Part shown: positions 34,829-44,378 of the stretch, piece by piece | Position numbering within the stretch: the stretch's first letter is position 1 | How the letters are laid out: each line of letters opens with the position of its first letter | Source: Paraburkholderia domus | GTDB lineage: Bacteria > Pseudomonadota > Gammaproteobacteria > Burkholderiales > Burkholderiaceae | Direction: 5' to 3' | NCBI RefSeq assembly: GCF_905220705.1 | Contig: NZ_CAJNAT010000022.1 | Location: 1 to 64,000 of the forward strand | DNA length: 64,000 nucleotides | Position numbers and translations under genes: made by a program | The notes under the pieces: model-generated | Told to the model about the DNA's origin: nothing | The model's database searches: none | The model's input: the letters and a program-made list of their open reading frames with translations, nothing else

Positions 34829-36898
34829 TCATGCTGCCACCATTCTTTCGCGGAGGAGGTCGCCGAAGTCGTCGGCGGTGAGCGGCTGGCCTAGCAGGAA
34901 GCCTTGCATCTCGTCGCACATCATCGACTTGAGCATGTCGAGTTGCGATTTGGTTTCGACGCCTTCTGCCACCACGTCCATGTCCAGCGAGTGTGCGAGC
35001 GCGATGATCGCCGAAACGATCGCGCTGCCTTCCGGTCCGTGCTCGTCGAGTCCGTTGGTGAAAAAGCGGTCGATCTTCAACTGCTTGACGCGAAAGCGTT
35101 GCAGGTAGGCGAGGCTGGAATAGCCGGTGCCGAAATCGTCGATGGCGATTTCAAAGCCGCTTGCCTGGAACTCGCGAATCATTTCAATGGTTCTCGGGGC
35201 GTCCTGCATCGCGACGGTTTCGGTGATTTCGAACATGATCTGCGCGCATTGCACGCCTTCGGCTGTCACGATCTTGAGCATCGTCGCGACGAGGTTCGGT
35301 TGCGACAATTGACGCGGCGACAGATTGATCGCCACTTTCATTGGCGGCAAGCCTTGCTCGACCCAGCGGCGAATCTGCTGGCAAGTTTCGCGCAAGACCC
35401 AGTAGCCGATCTGCACGATCTGGCCCGAACGCTCGGCAATCGGAATGAACTCGAGCGGCGCCAGCGAGCCGAGCAGCGGATGATTCAAACGGATCAGCGC
35501 TTCGGCACCCGCCAGCGAGTCGCCGCGGCCGTGGAACTTTGGCTGGAAGTGCAGCGAGAAATGGCCGGCGGTGAGCGCTTCGTGCAGTGCACTTTGAATT
35601 TGCAAAGTGCGCGTTGCGGCTTCGTTCATGCTTTGGTCGAAGAAGCGATAGGTGCTGCGGCCCGCGCGCTTGGCTTCATACATGGCCGCATCGGCATGTT
35701 TCAGCAGCGTGTCGACAGTATCGCCGTCGTAAGGGTAAAGCGCGATGCCGATGCTCGGCATGACCTGCAGCGGTTGCGAATCGGTCCATACGCCCTGGCG
35801 CATCCGGTCGAGCACGTTCTCGGCCATCGTGCCGGCGTCTTCGCGTGAAGTCAGGTTCTCGGACAGCACGACGAATTCGTCGCCGCCGAGACGCGCGACG
35901 GTGTCGGTTGCCCGCACGCATAGCAGAAGGCGCTGGGCAAACGCGGACAGCACTTCGTCGCCGACCGAGTGGCCGAGCGAATCGTTGATGGTCTTGAAGC
36001 CGTCGAGATCCATGAACAGGATGGCGAACAGCGAGCGCTGCCGGTGCGCGCCATGGATCGCGCGTTCGATGCGTTCGGTAAGCGTGCTGCGGTTGGGCAG
36101 GCCCGTCAGCGTGTCGATCGTGGCGAGCCGCACGATCTGACCGTTCAGTTTCGACACCGCGCCGGTCAGAAAGCTTGTGCGCGCATCGAAACGCGACAGC
36201 AACAGCGTGACGATCAGAATGGCGAACGTGAACAGGATCACCGAGGTGGCGAGCCACTCGGCGTTCACGCCCTTGGCCGCGCCGCACACGGCGCCGGGCG
36301 GAAACTCGGCGGCCGCCATGCCGGCGTAATGCATGCCGCTGATCGCGACGCCCATCACCAGCGCCGCGCCGAAACGCTTGCGCACCACGTGGCGTTCATC
36401 GTCGTTGCTGAGCGCACGCGCCATCCACAGCGCGGCGGTCGATGCGCCAATCGCGATCGTTACCGAGCCGGCGAACCAAGCCGCGTGATAGTGGATGTCC
36501 GGCTCCATTTGCATCGCGGCCATGCCGGTGTAGTGCATGCCGGCGATGCCGAAGCCCATCAGCACGCCGCCGGCCACCAGCCGAACCGGTGTGAGTCGCG
36601 CATGGGTAGTCACGACCAGCGCCAGATACGACACACCGATCGCGAGTCCGAGCGAATAAGCGGTCGTCGCGAAGTCGTAGCCGAGTGGAATCGGCAACGA
36701 AAAGGCGAGCATCGCGACGAAGTGCATCGACCAGATCCCGACACCGAGCGCCGCGGCGCCGCCCAGACGCCACATGTGCCGCAGACGTGCCGAGGCCAGC
36801 AGGAAGATGCGGCCGGTCAGATCGAGCGCCGTGTAAGACGCCAGCGTCGCGACGACGAACGAGATCGCGACCAGCCAAAAATTGTATGAGCTCTGCAT
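34829..36898 (-). CDS. MHYT-GGDEF-EAL cyclic di-GMP enzyme
   Basis: 689 residues. The N-terminal seven-span MHYT domain has three signature turns (WSMHFVAML, GMHYTGMAAM, GMHYAGMAAA), proposed to bind copper and sense O2, CO or NO. Then a GGDEF domain with intact LGGDEF and I-site RATD, and an EAL domain with AEALIRL and DDFGTGYSSLAYL. Both synthase and phosphodiesterase sites look complete, so the net activity cannot be predicted. Inner membrane. Confidence 0.93.
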   Translation of the reverse strand: MQSSYNFWLVAISFVVATLASYTALDLTGRIFLLASARLRHMWRLGGAAALGVGIWSMHFVAMLAFSLPIPLGYDFATTAYSLGLAIGVSYLALVVTTHARLTPVRLVAGGVLMGFGIAGMHYTGMAAMQMEPDIHYHAAWFAGSVTIAIGASTAALWMARALSNDDERHVVRKRFGAALVMGVAISGMHYAGMAAAEFPPGAVCGAAKGVNAEWLATSVILFTFAILIVTLLLSRFDARTSFLTGAVSKLNGQIVRLATIDTLTGLPNRSTLTERIERAIHGAHRQRSLFAILFMDLDGFKTINDSLGHSVGDEVLSAFAQRLLLCVRATDTVARLGGDEFVVLSENLTSREDAGTMAENVLDRMRQGVWTDSQPLQVMPSIGIALYPYDGDTVDTLLKHADAAMYEAKRAGRSTYRFFDQSMNEAATRTLQIQSALHEALTAGHFSLHFQPKFHGRGDSLAGAEALIRLNHPLLGSLAPLEFIPIAERSGQIVQIGYWVLRETCQQIRRWVEQGLPPMKVAINLSPRQLSQPNLVATMLKIVTAEGVQCAQIMFEITETVAMQDAPRTIEMIREFQASGFEIAIDDFGTGYSSLAYLQRFRVKQLKIDRFFTNGLDEHGPEGSAIVSAIIALAHSLDMDVVAEGVETKSQLDMLKSMMCDEMQGFLLGQPLTADDFGDLLRERMVAA

Positions 36899-36978
36899 GT
36901 TAAGTCCAACCGCGAGAGGGAAGCGGCTGAACTTGTTATCGACAGTTGGCGGCGTTTATTTAATTGATTTTCAATATG

Positions 36979-37422
36979 TTAGCCGTGGGCGTCGAGCATC
37001 TCGCGATTGGCCGTGGCTGATGCCAGGGTGAACCCTTCGTCGAGCCAGCCCGTGATGCCGCCGATCATCAATTTGACGGGCCGCCCCAATTGCGCGAGAC
37101 GCAGTGCGCCGCGTGCGGCGCCGTTGCAGTGTGGGCCCGCGCAGTAGGTGATGAACAGCGTGTCCTGCGGGTACCCGGCGAGCTTCGACGCCACGATCTT
37201 GCCGTGCGGCAGGTTCAGCGCGCCCGGCACGTGGCCTTGCGCGAACAGCGCCGGGCTGCGCACGTCGAGCAGCACGAAGCCGGGCGTGCCGCTCGCGAGC
37301 GCGGCGCTGACGTCGGAGCAATCGGTTTCGAATTGCAACGATGCCTGGAAGTGGGCGAGGGCGGCGGCGCTATCGGCTGCGGGGATGGCGGTGACGGCGT
37401 TGACGGCGTTGGTAGTCGGCAT
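36979..37422 (-). CDS. rhodanese-like sulfurtransferase
   Basis: 147 residues from the ATG at 37422, single rhodanese domain. LLDVRSPALFAQGHVPGALN and the active loop TYCAGPHCNGA with persulfide Cys94. It transfers sulfane sulfur in the cytoplasm. Divergent from an FtrA-type regulator, a pairing seen in many proteobacteria, with a 124-bp shared spacer. Confidence 0.87.
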   Translation of the reverse strand: MPTTNAVNAVTAIPAADSAAALAHFQASLQFETDCSDVSAALASGTPGFVLLDVRSPALFAQGHVPGALNLPHGKIVASKLAGYPQDTLFITYCAGPHCNGAARGALRLAQLGRPVKLMIGGITGWLDEGFTLASATANREMLDAHG

Positions 37423-37546
37423 GGCGAGGTTCCGGTAGGACAGTGAGGGTGGTTGCGTGGCGAAGCGATTCATATGGCCTTCATTGTCGCGATGCATCAC
37501 GCACCGGGTAAGTGGCGTAATCGTCAATCTCCGGTAACATCACGCC

Positions 37547-38524
37547 ATGCACAATCATCTTGTCGTTGCGCTGGCTTATGACCGGCTCTGCACGTTCGAA
37601 TTCGGCTGCGTGACCGAGCTGTTCGCGCTCGAACGTCCTGAACTCGGTGTGGACTGGTATCGCTTCGCGGTATGCGCGAGCGAACCGGGTCCGATTCGCG
37701 CAGCCGGCGGTATCACCGTCGCCGCGCCGTACACGCTCAAGCTGCTCGATCGCGCTGACACGATCGTCATCCCCGGTTGGCGCGATGCGGACGAATTGCC
37801 GCCCGAGCCGCTGCTGAAAAAGATTCGCGCCGCCTTTGAGCGCGGCGCGCGCCTCTGTTCGATCTGCTCCGGGGTGTTCGTGCTGGCCGCCGCGGGGGTG
37901 CTCGACGGCAAGACCGTCACGACGCACTGGCGCTACGCCGCCAAATTGCAGCAGCGTTATCCGCAATTGCGCGTGCAGCCGGATGCGCTCTATGTCGACG
38001 AAGGCCAGATCATCACCTCGGCGGGATCGGCGGCAGGGCTCGACATGCTGCTGCATCTGGTCCGGCGCGATCACGGCAGCGCGGTAGCCAACCGGGTCGC
38101 GCAGCGGCTCGTGGTGCCGCCGCATCGCGAGGGCGGCCAGGCGCAGTTCGTGCCGCGGCCCATGCCGCAAGACGAAGGCGGGCGTCTCGCGAAACTGATG
38201 GACTGGGTGCGCCGCCATCCCGCGTTGCCGCACACCTTGCGCTCGCTGGCAGAACGGGCGGCGATGAGTCCGCGTACGTTGCAGCGGCAGTTTCACGACG
38301 CCACCGGCATGGCGCCCTACGAATGGCTGCTGCGCGAACGCGTGGCGATCGCGCGGGAACTGCTTGAAGCACCAACCCCGTTGCCGATGCCGCGTGTGGC
38401 GGAGCTGGCGGGCTTCGGTTCCGAAGAATCGCTGCGACGGCACTTCCGGCGTATCGCGTTGACGAGCCCAGGCGCGTATCGTAAGAAGTTTGGGGTGCAG
38501 GCCAGGGTGCAGTCGATCGGGTAG
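37547..38524 (+). CDS. ftrA: GlxA/FtrA family transcriptional regulator
   Basis: 325 residues. The N-terminal DJ-1/PfpI-like domain (about 5-170) has the nucleophile-elbow-like SICSGVFVLAAAG. The C-terminal AraC-type domain with two HTHs (about 215-320) includes MSPRTLQRQFHDATG and FGSEESLRRHFRR. It probably activates the divergent rhodanese gene. The signal is unknown. Confidence 0.9.
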   Translation: MHNHLVVALAYDRLCTFEFGCVTELFALERPELGVDWYRFAVCASEPGPIRAAGGITVAAPYTLKLLDRADTIVIPGWRDADELPPEPLLKKIRAAFERGARLCSICSGVFVLAAAGVLDGKTVTTHWRYAAKLQQRYPQLRVQPDALYVDEGQIITSAGSAAGLDMLLHLVRRDHGSAVANRVAQRLVVPPHREGGQAQFVPRPMPQDEGGRLAKLMDWVRRHPALPHTLRSLAERAAMSPRTLQRQFHDATGMAPYEWLLRERVAIARELLEAPTPLPMPRVAELAGFGSEESLRRHFRRIALTSPGAYRKKFGVQARVQSIG

Positions 38525-38891
38525 CGGTGCGCCCCTTTCGTCTTGCTGGTCCCGTATGCGCGCACCGTTTCATACCGGCACTTGCCGATGTGCGGGACCC
38601 TGTGCGGCGCGTGCGTGACAAGGGGTTTAATGCGCACCGCATGACGCGTCGAATGCGCTTCATGCAAGCCCCCGCTCGTGCTCACGAATCACGGAGCGCC
38701 GCGTGCTGGGCGTTGCGGCTGAATCGTACAGCTGGCCGCTCGCTTTGGCGGCCTGCAAGGGTTCGCGCAATCGCCGGTTTTCTGTCAGCATCACGGCCAG
38801 CGTCCGTGGCAACCCACGTCAAACGTGCGGCGCATACGGCTTCTTGAAGCGCGTCTTCGAAACGCGTCGTTGCCACCATCCTCTCTTTCTC
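38525..38891. other. gene-free spacer
   Basis: About 365 bp with no credible gene on either strand. It should hold the promoter of the secreted protein at 38892. I see no strong palindrome or terminator in it. Confidence 0.5.
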
Positions 38892-39824
38892 ATGAACGTC
38901 AAAACCGCCGTCACCGCTGCTGCCGTTGTCGTCTCTGCTGCTATGGCAGGGCTCATGCCCGCGCTCGTCGCGGCGCAAACGGAAGCTGCCGGTTCGCGCG
39001 CCGATCTCTATCGACACAACCTGCTGACGGGCAAGGACGTGCCATGCCGCACGAATGCGTCATGCGCGGCATTGGGCGTCGCCGCGCTCGAAGCCGGGCG
39101 CGTCAAGGAAGCGCAAACGCTGGTCGCGATGGAGGCCGCGCTCGCCGAGGCCACCGCCATGCAGGCGGAGGAGGGGAACTCGCCGAAAGCAACCAGCTCG
39201 GCGCGGGCCCGCGTGGCGATGGCGCTGGTCCATCAGGGTGATGTGCAGGTGAGGCTGGGCGCGTTGCCGGATGCGCGCGCGTACTACCGGACCGCGGTGA
39301 GCCGTGGCAACGACTATCCGAACGACGCGCTGCTCGGCCGTGCCGTAGCGGCCGCTCGTCAACGTCTCGAAGCGATTGCCGGCAAGGCGGTGGTGAACGG
39401 CGTGCCACCGAACGGTGCGCGTTTTGCCAGCTATATGTTCTTCGGCGCCTGGAACAGTATCGAGGTGAAACCGGTGAAAGGGCGACGCGACGTCTACCGG
39501 ATCGACGGCGACTTCGTGTATCCGACCGTTAGCGCCGACGGCCAACCGAGCGCGAATATGGGCAGTCTGTCGGCCTACGTGCGTTTTTACGAGGGCGTGG
39601 CGCGCGTGCCGATGAGCGATGACGGCGGCGATGCGCCGCTCGACGCCACCGCGAAGATCACCAACCTCGCGCCTTATGACAAACGCAGGGACAAATGCCT
39701 GATCGAGTTCAAGCTTTCCGCGCCGGAGACGCTCGACGTAGAGACGCATGGCTCGCCGACGGAATGCGGTTTCGGCTTCAACGTCACTGCGGACGGGCGC
39801 TATTATCTGATGACCGGCTCCTGA
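38892..39824 (+). CDS. secreted hypothetical protein
   Basis: 310 residues from the ATG at 38892. A clear Sec signal (MNVKTAVTAAAVVVS... to LVAAQ), so periplasmic or exported. The N-terminal third has helical, TPR-like segments (ALGVAALEAGRVKEAQTLVA). The C-terminal half (from about residue 165) reads as a beta-rich domain with an acidic stretch. Four Cys could form disulfides. Family not recognised. Confidence 0.75.
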   Translation: MNVKTAVTAAAVVVSAAMAGLMPALVAAQTEAAGSRADLYRHNLLTGKDVPCRTNASCAALGVAALEAGRVKEAQTLVAMEAALAEATAMQAEEGNSPKATSSARARVAMALVHQGDVQVRLGALPDARAYYRTAVSRGNDYPNDALLGRAVAAARQRLEAIAGKAVVNGVPPNGARFASYMFFGAWNSIEVKPVKGRRDVYRIDGDFVYPTVSADGQPSANMGSLSAYVRFYEGVARVPMSDDGGDAPLDATAKITNLAPYDKRRDKCLIEFKLSAPETLDVETHGSPTECGFGFNVTADGRYYLMTGS

Positions 39825-39969
39825 CGGCCTGCATGCTGCAGGTCGCGCGCCTGTATGCCCGCATGCTTCCCCATCCGCGCCGCGTCTCTTATGATGCAAT
39901 GGCTGTGCACGTTTAATCGCCGCCTAAGCGTTCCTGCCAACAAAACTCTGATAAGAAAGACGCTCGCCC

Positions 39970-40737
39970 ATGCAAAACCTTCTCGACTATCCGGCACTCG
40001 TATTCATCGTTTCCTTCGTTGCAATGTGGCTGTCGGCGCGCATCGGCGCGTCCCTGCTGCGACGCTTCAGAAAGATCGACGAGGGTGCACGTGACGACTT
40101 CAGCGTGATTCAGGCCGCCACGCTGACGCTGCTCGCGCTGATCATTGGTTTCACTTTTTCGATGGCGGTAGGCCGCTACGATCAACGCAAGAACTACGAG
40201 GAAGAAGAGGCGAATGCGATCGGCACCGAATACGTCCGCGCCGATCTGTTGCCCGCCGCCGATGCGGCGACCGTACGCGGCTTGCTGAAAAACTATCTGG
40301 ATGAGCGCGTGCTGTTCTATACCACGGGCGACGCCGGCGAGCTCGCCCGGGTCAATGCTGAGACATCGCGGCTGCAGAACGAAATGTGGTCGGCAGTGAA
40401 GAACGCCGCTGCCGCGCAGCCCACACCGGTGGCGGCGCTCGCCGTCGCCGGAATGAACGATGTGCTCAATACGCAGGGTTACACGCAGGCCGCATGGTGG
40501 AATCGCATCCCCTTTGCGGCATGGACGCTGATGGTGCTGATCGCGGCGTGCGCCAACGTGCTGGTCGGCTACGGCGCGCGCGGTTTGAAAGCGGGAGCCG
40601 GATTGTTGCTGATCGTTCCGCTGATCGTGTCGCTGTCGTTCATGCTGGTCGCAGATATAGACAGCCCGCGCGGGGGGGTGATTCGCGTGAAGCCGCTCAA
40701 TCTCGATGCGCTCGCGGATTCCATCCGTCCGCATTGA
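39970..40737 (+). CDS. DUF4239-like (bestrophin-like) membrane protein
   Basis: 255 residues. Membrane spans near the N-terminus (about 8-28), around 48-66, and a pair near 185-230, with a soluble helical domain between. The layout and the FTFSMAVGRYDQRKNYEEEE segment fit the bestrophin-like DUF4239 group. Function unknown. It shares strand with the DUF2252 gene, 75 bp downstream. Confidence 0.75.
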   Translation: MQNLLDYPALVFIVSFVAMWLSARIGASLLRRFRKIDEGARDDFSVIQAATLTLLALIIGFTFSMAVGRYDQRKNYEEEEANAIGTEYVRADLLPAADAATVRGLLKNYLDERVLFYTTGDAGELARVNAETSRLQNEMWSAVKNAAAAQPTPVAALAVAGMNDVLNTQGYTQAAWWNRIPFAAWTLMVLIAACANVLVGYGARGLKAGAGLLLIVPLIVSLSFMLVADIDSPRGGVIRVKPLNLDALADSIRPH

Positions 40738-40752
40738 ACCTGTACTTAACCG

Positions 40753-40796
40753 GCATTGCATCCGCATTGCATCCGCATTGCATCCGCATTGAACCG
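40753..40796. repeat. 11-bp tandem repeat before the DUF2252 gene
   Basis: GCATTGCATCC occurs three times head-to-tail, then a fourth degenerate copy (GCATTGAACC). The sequence CCGCATTGAACC also spans the stop codon of the preceding gene, so the array probably grew by slippage from there. Confidence 0.7.
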
Positions 40797-40812
40797 CATG
40801 AAGGAGAAACCC

Positions 40813-42030
40813 GTGTCCGATATTGCACAGACCATCGCCAGCTTCAATACCGGCCGCGATCCTGAACGGCTCGCGATGAAATACAAGCTCATGCGCAGCT
40901 CGCCGTTCGTGTTTCTGCGTGGCACCTGTCATCTGTTTTACGCGCGTCTGCCGCGCGACAAGGTGCTCGACGATGCACCGCCGGTGTGGATTTGCGGCGA
41001 TATGCATTTGGAAAATTTCGGCAGCTACCGGGGCGACAACCATCTCATCTATTTCGACAACAACGATTTCGATGAAGCCTGCCTCGCGCCGAGCCTTTAC
41101 GAACTGGTGCGCCTCCTCACGAGCGTGTTGGTCGGCGCGAGCGATCTCAAGCTGAGCCGCGCAGAGGCACTCGCGCTGTGCCACACGGCGGTCGATTCCT
41201 ACAGTGCGGCGCTCGCCTTCGGCAAAGCGCGCTGGATTGAAGCGGAGACCTCGACCGGTATGGTGCGCGATCTGTTCGACGCACTGGCGAGCCGCACGCG
41301 CGCCGAGTATCTCGACCGGCGCTGCACGCTCAAGGGCAAGACCCGCATGCTGAAGGTGGACGGCAAGAAAGCGCTGGCGGTCAGCGAGAAGGCGCGCGCC
41401 GCGGTCACCGAGTTCATGCATCAGTTCGCCGCCGGTCAACCCAATCCAGACTTCTATCGCGTCATCGATGTGGCGCGGCGGATTGCCGGCACCGGCAGCC
41501 TGGGTGTGGACCGCTACGCGATCCTCGTCGAAGGCAAAGGCTCGCCGGACGGCAACTATCTGCTCGACCTGAAAGAGGCGCTACCTTCTTCGGTGACGCC
41601 GCATGTACGTACGCCGCAGCCGAAGTGGCAGAACGAGGCGCAGCGTGTGGTCGAAGTTCAGCGGCGCAATCAGGCGGTCTCGCAGGCGTTCCTGCATGCG
41701 GTCGAATTCAATCAGCGCTCGTATGTGCTGCGCAGCTTGCAGCCTTCGGAAGACCGCGTGACATTGAGCGACTGGGACGGCAAGCTGCCGCGGCTCGAAG
41801 AGGTGGTCAACAGCATGGCCCAACTGAGCGCGTGGGGGCAACTGCGCAGCGGCGGCCGGCAGAAGTCGTCGATTGCGGACGAACTGATCGCGTTCGGTAA
41901 TCGCAAGGATTGGCAATTGCCGTTGATCGATCTTGCGACGCAGTGCGAGGCGCAGGTAGGGGCTGACTGGAAGGCGTATTGCGAGGCTTACGATCGGGGT
42001 GAGTTTAATTTGCCGGTGAAGAAGTCTTAA
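40813..42030 (+). CDS. DUF2252 family protein
   Basis: 405 residues from the GTG at 40813, chosen because AAGGAG lies six nt before it; an in-frame ATG at 40798 would put that Shine-Dalgarno inside the gene. Kinase-like features of the family are visible: WICGDMHLENFGSYRG (a GDxHxxNFG catalytic-loop-like motif) and IYFDNNDFDEA (DxxD metal-site-like). DUF2252 proteins are distant relatives of aminoglycoside phosphotransferase-type kinases; no substrate is established. Confidence 0.88.
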   Translation: MSDIAQTIASFNTGRDPERLAMKYKLMRSSPFVFLRGTCHLFYARLPRDKVLDDAPPVWICGDMHLENFGSYRGDNHLIYFDNNDFDEACLAPSLYELVRLLTSVLVGASDLKLSRAEALALCHTAVDSYSAALAFGKARWIEAETSTGMVRDLFDALASRTRAEYLDRRCTLKGKTRMLKVDGKKALAVSEKARAAVTEFMHQFAAGQPNPDFYRVIDVARRIAGTGSLGVDRYAILVEGKGSPDGNYLLDLKEALPSSVTPHVRTPQPKWQNEAQRVVEVQRRNQAVSQAFLHAVEFNQRSYVLRSLQPSEDRVTLSDWDGKLPRLEEVVNSMAQLSAWGQLRSGGRQKSSIADELIAFGNRKDWQLPLIDLATQCEAQVGADWKAYCEAYDRGEFNLPVKKS

Positions 42031-43043
42031 CGACAGGTCGCGCTGGGCGCTCAATGAGGTGTCCAGTGCCTGGCATCGCTGGTTCCCTGCCTGTCGGACC
42101 ACACCGGATAGAAAGAGGGTATTGCCGTTTGCCAGCAGGCCACTGCCGCTTCGACTTGGCAGATTCCCGAAAGGAGCCTGTGTCGACAGGAGCCCGACCT
42201 GGACGAGCTTCAATCGGCCTGGTAGCATCGGGTGCGGTGAGGGCGTAGACATACTACGGTCCTGCAGTTCGTTTGATGCCTATATAGATAGATGGTATGG
42301 AAAAGAAGCGATCGCGGAGTCGTCGAGAAGCGTTGTGCCCGCCGATTGGGGCGCTGCTGCGCTACCGGGCGCGTATAGTGCGCGTCGTCGCCGAAGCCCG
42401 CGGACAACGGGCCATGATCGAATCGCTCGACATCACCGGCCGGCAGTTCGTTAGCACCGTCAAGTGGGACAGTCTGCGTGAGCTCGGCGCTCAACTTTTC
42501 TGATCCAGGATAGCCAGCGCTGAGTGGCACCTGTGCGACTGACGCTGCGCGGCCGCGACGGATGACTCGCGGAGACCTCCAGCCAGATTTGGTGACGGCG
42601 GGCAGGCTGGCAAGTCCCGGCCGGTTGGCAGGCACACAAGATCTCCATTTTAACGTCAGGGAGTGAACGGGCCGTAGCCCATCTCGAAGTCCGGCTCCGT
42701 TATTCCGGATTCTGTGTCAGCGCTTTGCACACTGCCTTTGCTGCCACCAATATTGGCAAAAAGCCTGGCTGACTCTTGGGGGCGCCGCGGCGCAGGGCGA
42801 CGCGTGGTCGGACTGCGAGGAGTACGCCAGGAAGCCGGTATACTGAATTCGCGATGCATCTTGCATGTCATGATGACGCCGCGTGACGATTCACAACTCA
42901 AAAATCCGCCCACACGCCCGACTTTGACGACTGGACACGATGACAATCGAGATGACCGCCGTGGCTTGTCTCGCTCGGCTGTATGCTGCTTGTACTCATC
43001 TCAGATACTCTGAACGTTTCCTGAAACCGAGTAGGCGCAATAC
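42031..43043. other. gene-poor degenerate stretch
   Basis: About 1 kb between the DUF2252 and esterase genes. Apart from the small ORF at 42297-42503 it holds only short low-quality frames. The 42060-42260 part resembles, by eye, non-coding repeat sequence seen in Burkholderiaceae genomes, but I cannot confirm this. The 42660-42940 part has open frames on both strands without family similarity. It may be the relic of a mobile element. Confidence 0.4.
42297..42503 (+). CDS. small hypothetical protein, SH3-like strand pattern
   Basis: 68 residues. After a basic start, an alternating hydrophobic pattern (LLRYRARIVRVV, AMIESLDITGRQFVSTVKW) suggests a small beta-barrel. No ribosome site is obvious at the ATG. 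It looks more protein-like than its surroundings and might be an accessory ORF of a lost mobile element. Family not recognised. Confidence 0.4.
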   Translation: MEKKRSRSRREALCPPIGALLRYRARIVRVVAEARGQRAMIESLDITGRQFVSTVKWDSLRELGAQLF

Positions 43044-43724
43044 ATGACCGACCAATCCCCCACCATTGAAATTGAAAGTGCGCCGAATCCCCGGTTCGCC
43101 GTGATCCTGATGCACGGTCTCGGCGCCGACGCCAACGACTTCGTGTCGCTCGTGCCCGAACTGCGGTTGACCGATGCGCCTGCCGTGCGCTTCGTGTTTC
43201 CCAACGCGCCGGAGATTGCCGTTACCGCAAACGACGGCTACGTGATGCGCGCGTGGTATGACATCCGGTCGTTTCAGAGCATTAATGAGAAAGTTGACGA
43301 AGCGGGGATCGAATTGTCTTGCGCAACTGTGCGTCAGTTAATCGAAGCGCAGAACCAGCGGGGCATTCCAACATCGAACATCTTTCTCGCGGGTTTTTCG
43401 CAAGGCGCGGCGATGACCTATTCAGCGGGACTGACGCACCCTGAGGCACTCGCCGGCTTGATCGTGATGTCAGGATATGTGCCATCGCCGAGCTTTATTG
43501 ACAGCCGCTTGAGCGCCGCGAACCGCAGTACGCCGATCTTTGCCGCACACGGCTTATACGACGAGGTTTTGCCGATCCAGTTAGGGGAGGCTGCGCGCGA
43601 CTTTGCGATCACGCGAGGTTGCAAGGTCGACTGGAACGCGTATCCGATGCCGCATTCAGTGTGCGCGGAGGAGATAACGGCGTTGCGCGCTTGGCTCGGT
43701 GCGCTCCTCGCAGCATCTTCCTGA
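43044..43724 (+). CDS. alpha/beta-hydrolase carboxylesterase
   Basis: 226 residues, carboxylesterase/phospholipase family (the group of Pseudomonas carboxylesterase II). LMHGLGADAND forms the oxyanion region; the catalytic triad is Ser119 (AGFSQGAAM), Asp173 (HGLYDEVLP) and His204 (PMPHSVC). It hydrolyses short-chain esters in the cytoplasm; no signal peptide. It stands alone between two gene-poor stretches. Confidence 0.9.
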   Translation: MTDQSPTIEIESAPNPRFAVILMHGLGADANDFVSLVPELRLTDAPAVRFVFPNAPEIAVTANDGYVMRAWYDIRSFQSINEKVDEAGIELSCATVRQLIEAQNQRGIPTSNIFLAGFSQGAAMTYSAGLTHPEALAGLIVMSGYVPSPSFIDSRLSAANRSTPIFAAHGLYDEVLPIQLGEAARDFAITRGCKVDWNAYPMPHSVCAEEITALRAWLGALLAASS

Positions 43725-44378
43725 AGCGTCCCGCAGTTTTTTTTTGTAGAGCACAAGCGGCTCCGGTGCGTCCGGGCCGACGAAAGTGCGTCTACGCCTT
43801 GCGGCGGCCGCCAATCGGGCGTGAGGCAGGGCGCCGGAAGACGATCTTGTCGTCCGGGTTCGCAGGTGAATCGGTCCGCCCGAGTTACGGATTACGCCAC
43901 GAGACCGAATGTAGCCGTGGATTGAGGCGGGCCAATTTCAACTTAAGCATCTTCCGCCGTCGAGCGTGGCGGCAGGTTGATCACCGCCTTCTATCTCCCG
44001 CCTCAACTCCCCCCGTGCACCAGATTCGAGCTTAGCTCTTGTATCTGCGGATACTGGTTTTGACTTTTTTAAAAGTTCGTCCAGATCCTCCGGCTTCATC
44101 CCCATTTCGCTTCACCGCAATCAAAGCGGCCACGCTAGCTCAATCGAAGCTACGCCAGAAGAAACTAACTAGATCGTACAAATTCGTATAAACCCTGAAA
44201 GACATCGGCGGGCGTTTGAACGACACTTCGGGCTGGTTTGCAAATCCAGGCGCAACCCAGTGCTCACCCCTCTTCGCATTTGCACCGGCACGCTGAGCCG
44301 GCTAGCTCTGCACACCTTAGATTGCCGGGGCGATTACTGGTGTTAGAGATTGAGAAAAGATTTTACAAAGGAGCAGCA
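43725..44378. other. 650-bp spacer upstream of the porin
   Basis: No complete gene. On the minus strand 43884-43792 reads as about 30 plausible coding residues ending RPIGGRRKA then stop, but it is closed by a stop on its upstream side and has no start. It may be the tail of a decayed gene. The 44100-44370 part should hold the porin promoter and leader. Confidence 0.45.

Noticed and set aside
39913-41439. 508-codon open frame on the minus strand
   Set aside because: Antisense across two genes (DUF4239 and DUF2252) and their spacer; His/Arg/Gln-rich translation with no domain or ribosome site.
42656-42946. 96-codon minus-strand frame as a gene
   Set aside because: An equally long plus-strand frame overlaps it, the start lacks a ribosome site, and no domain pattern is visible.
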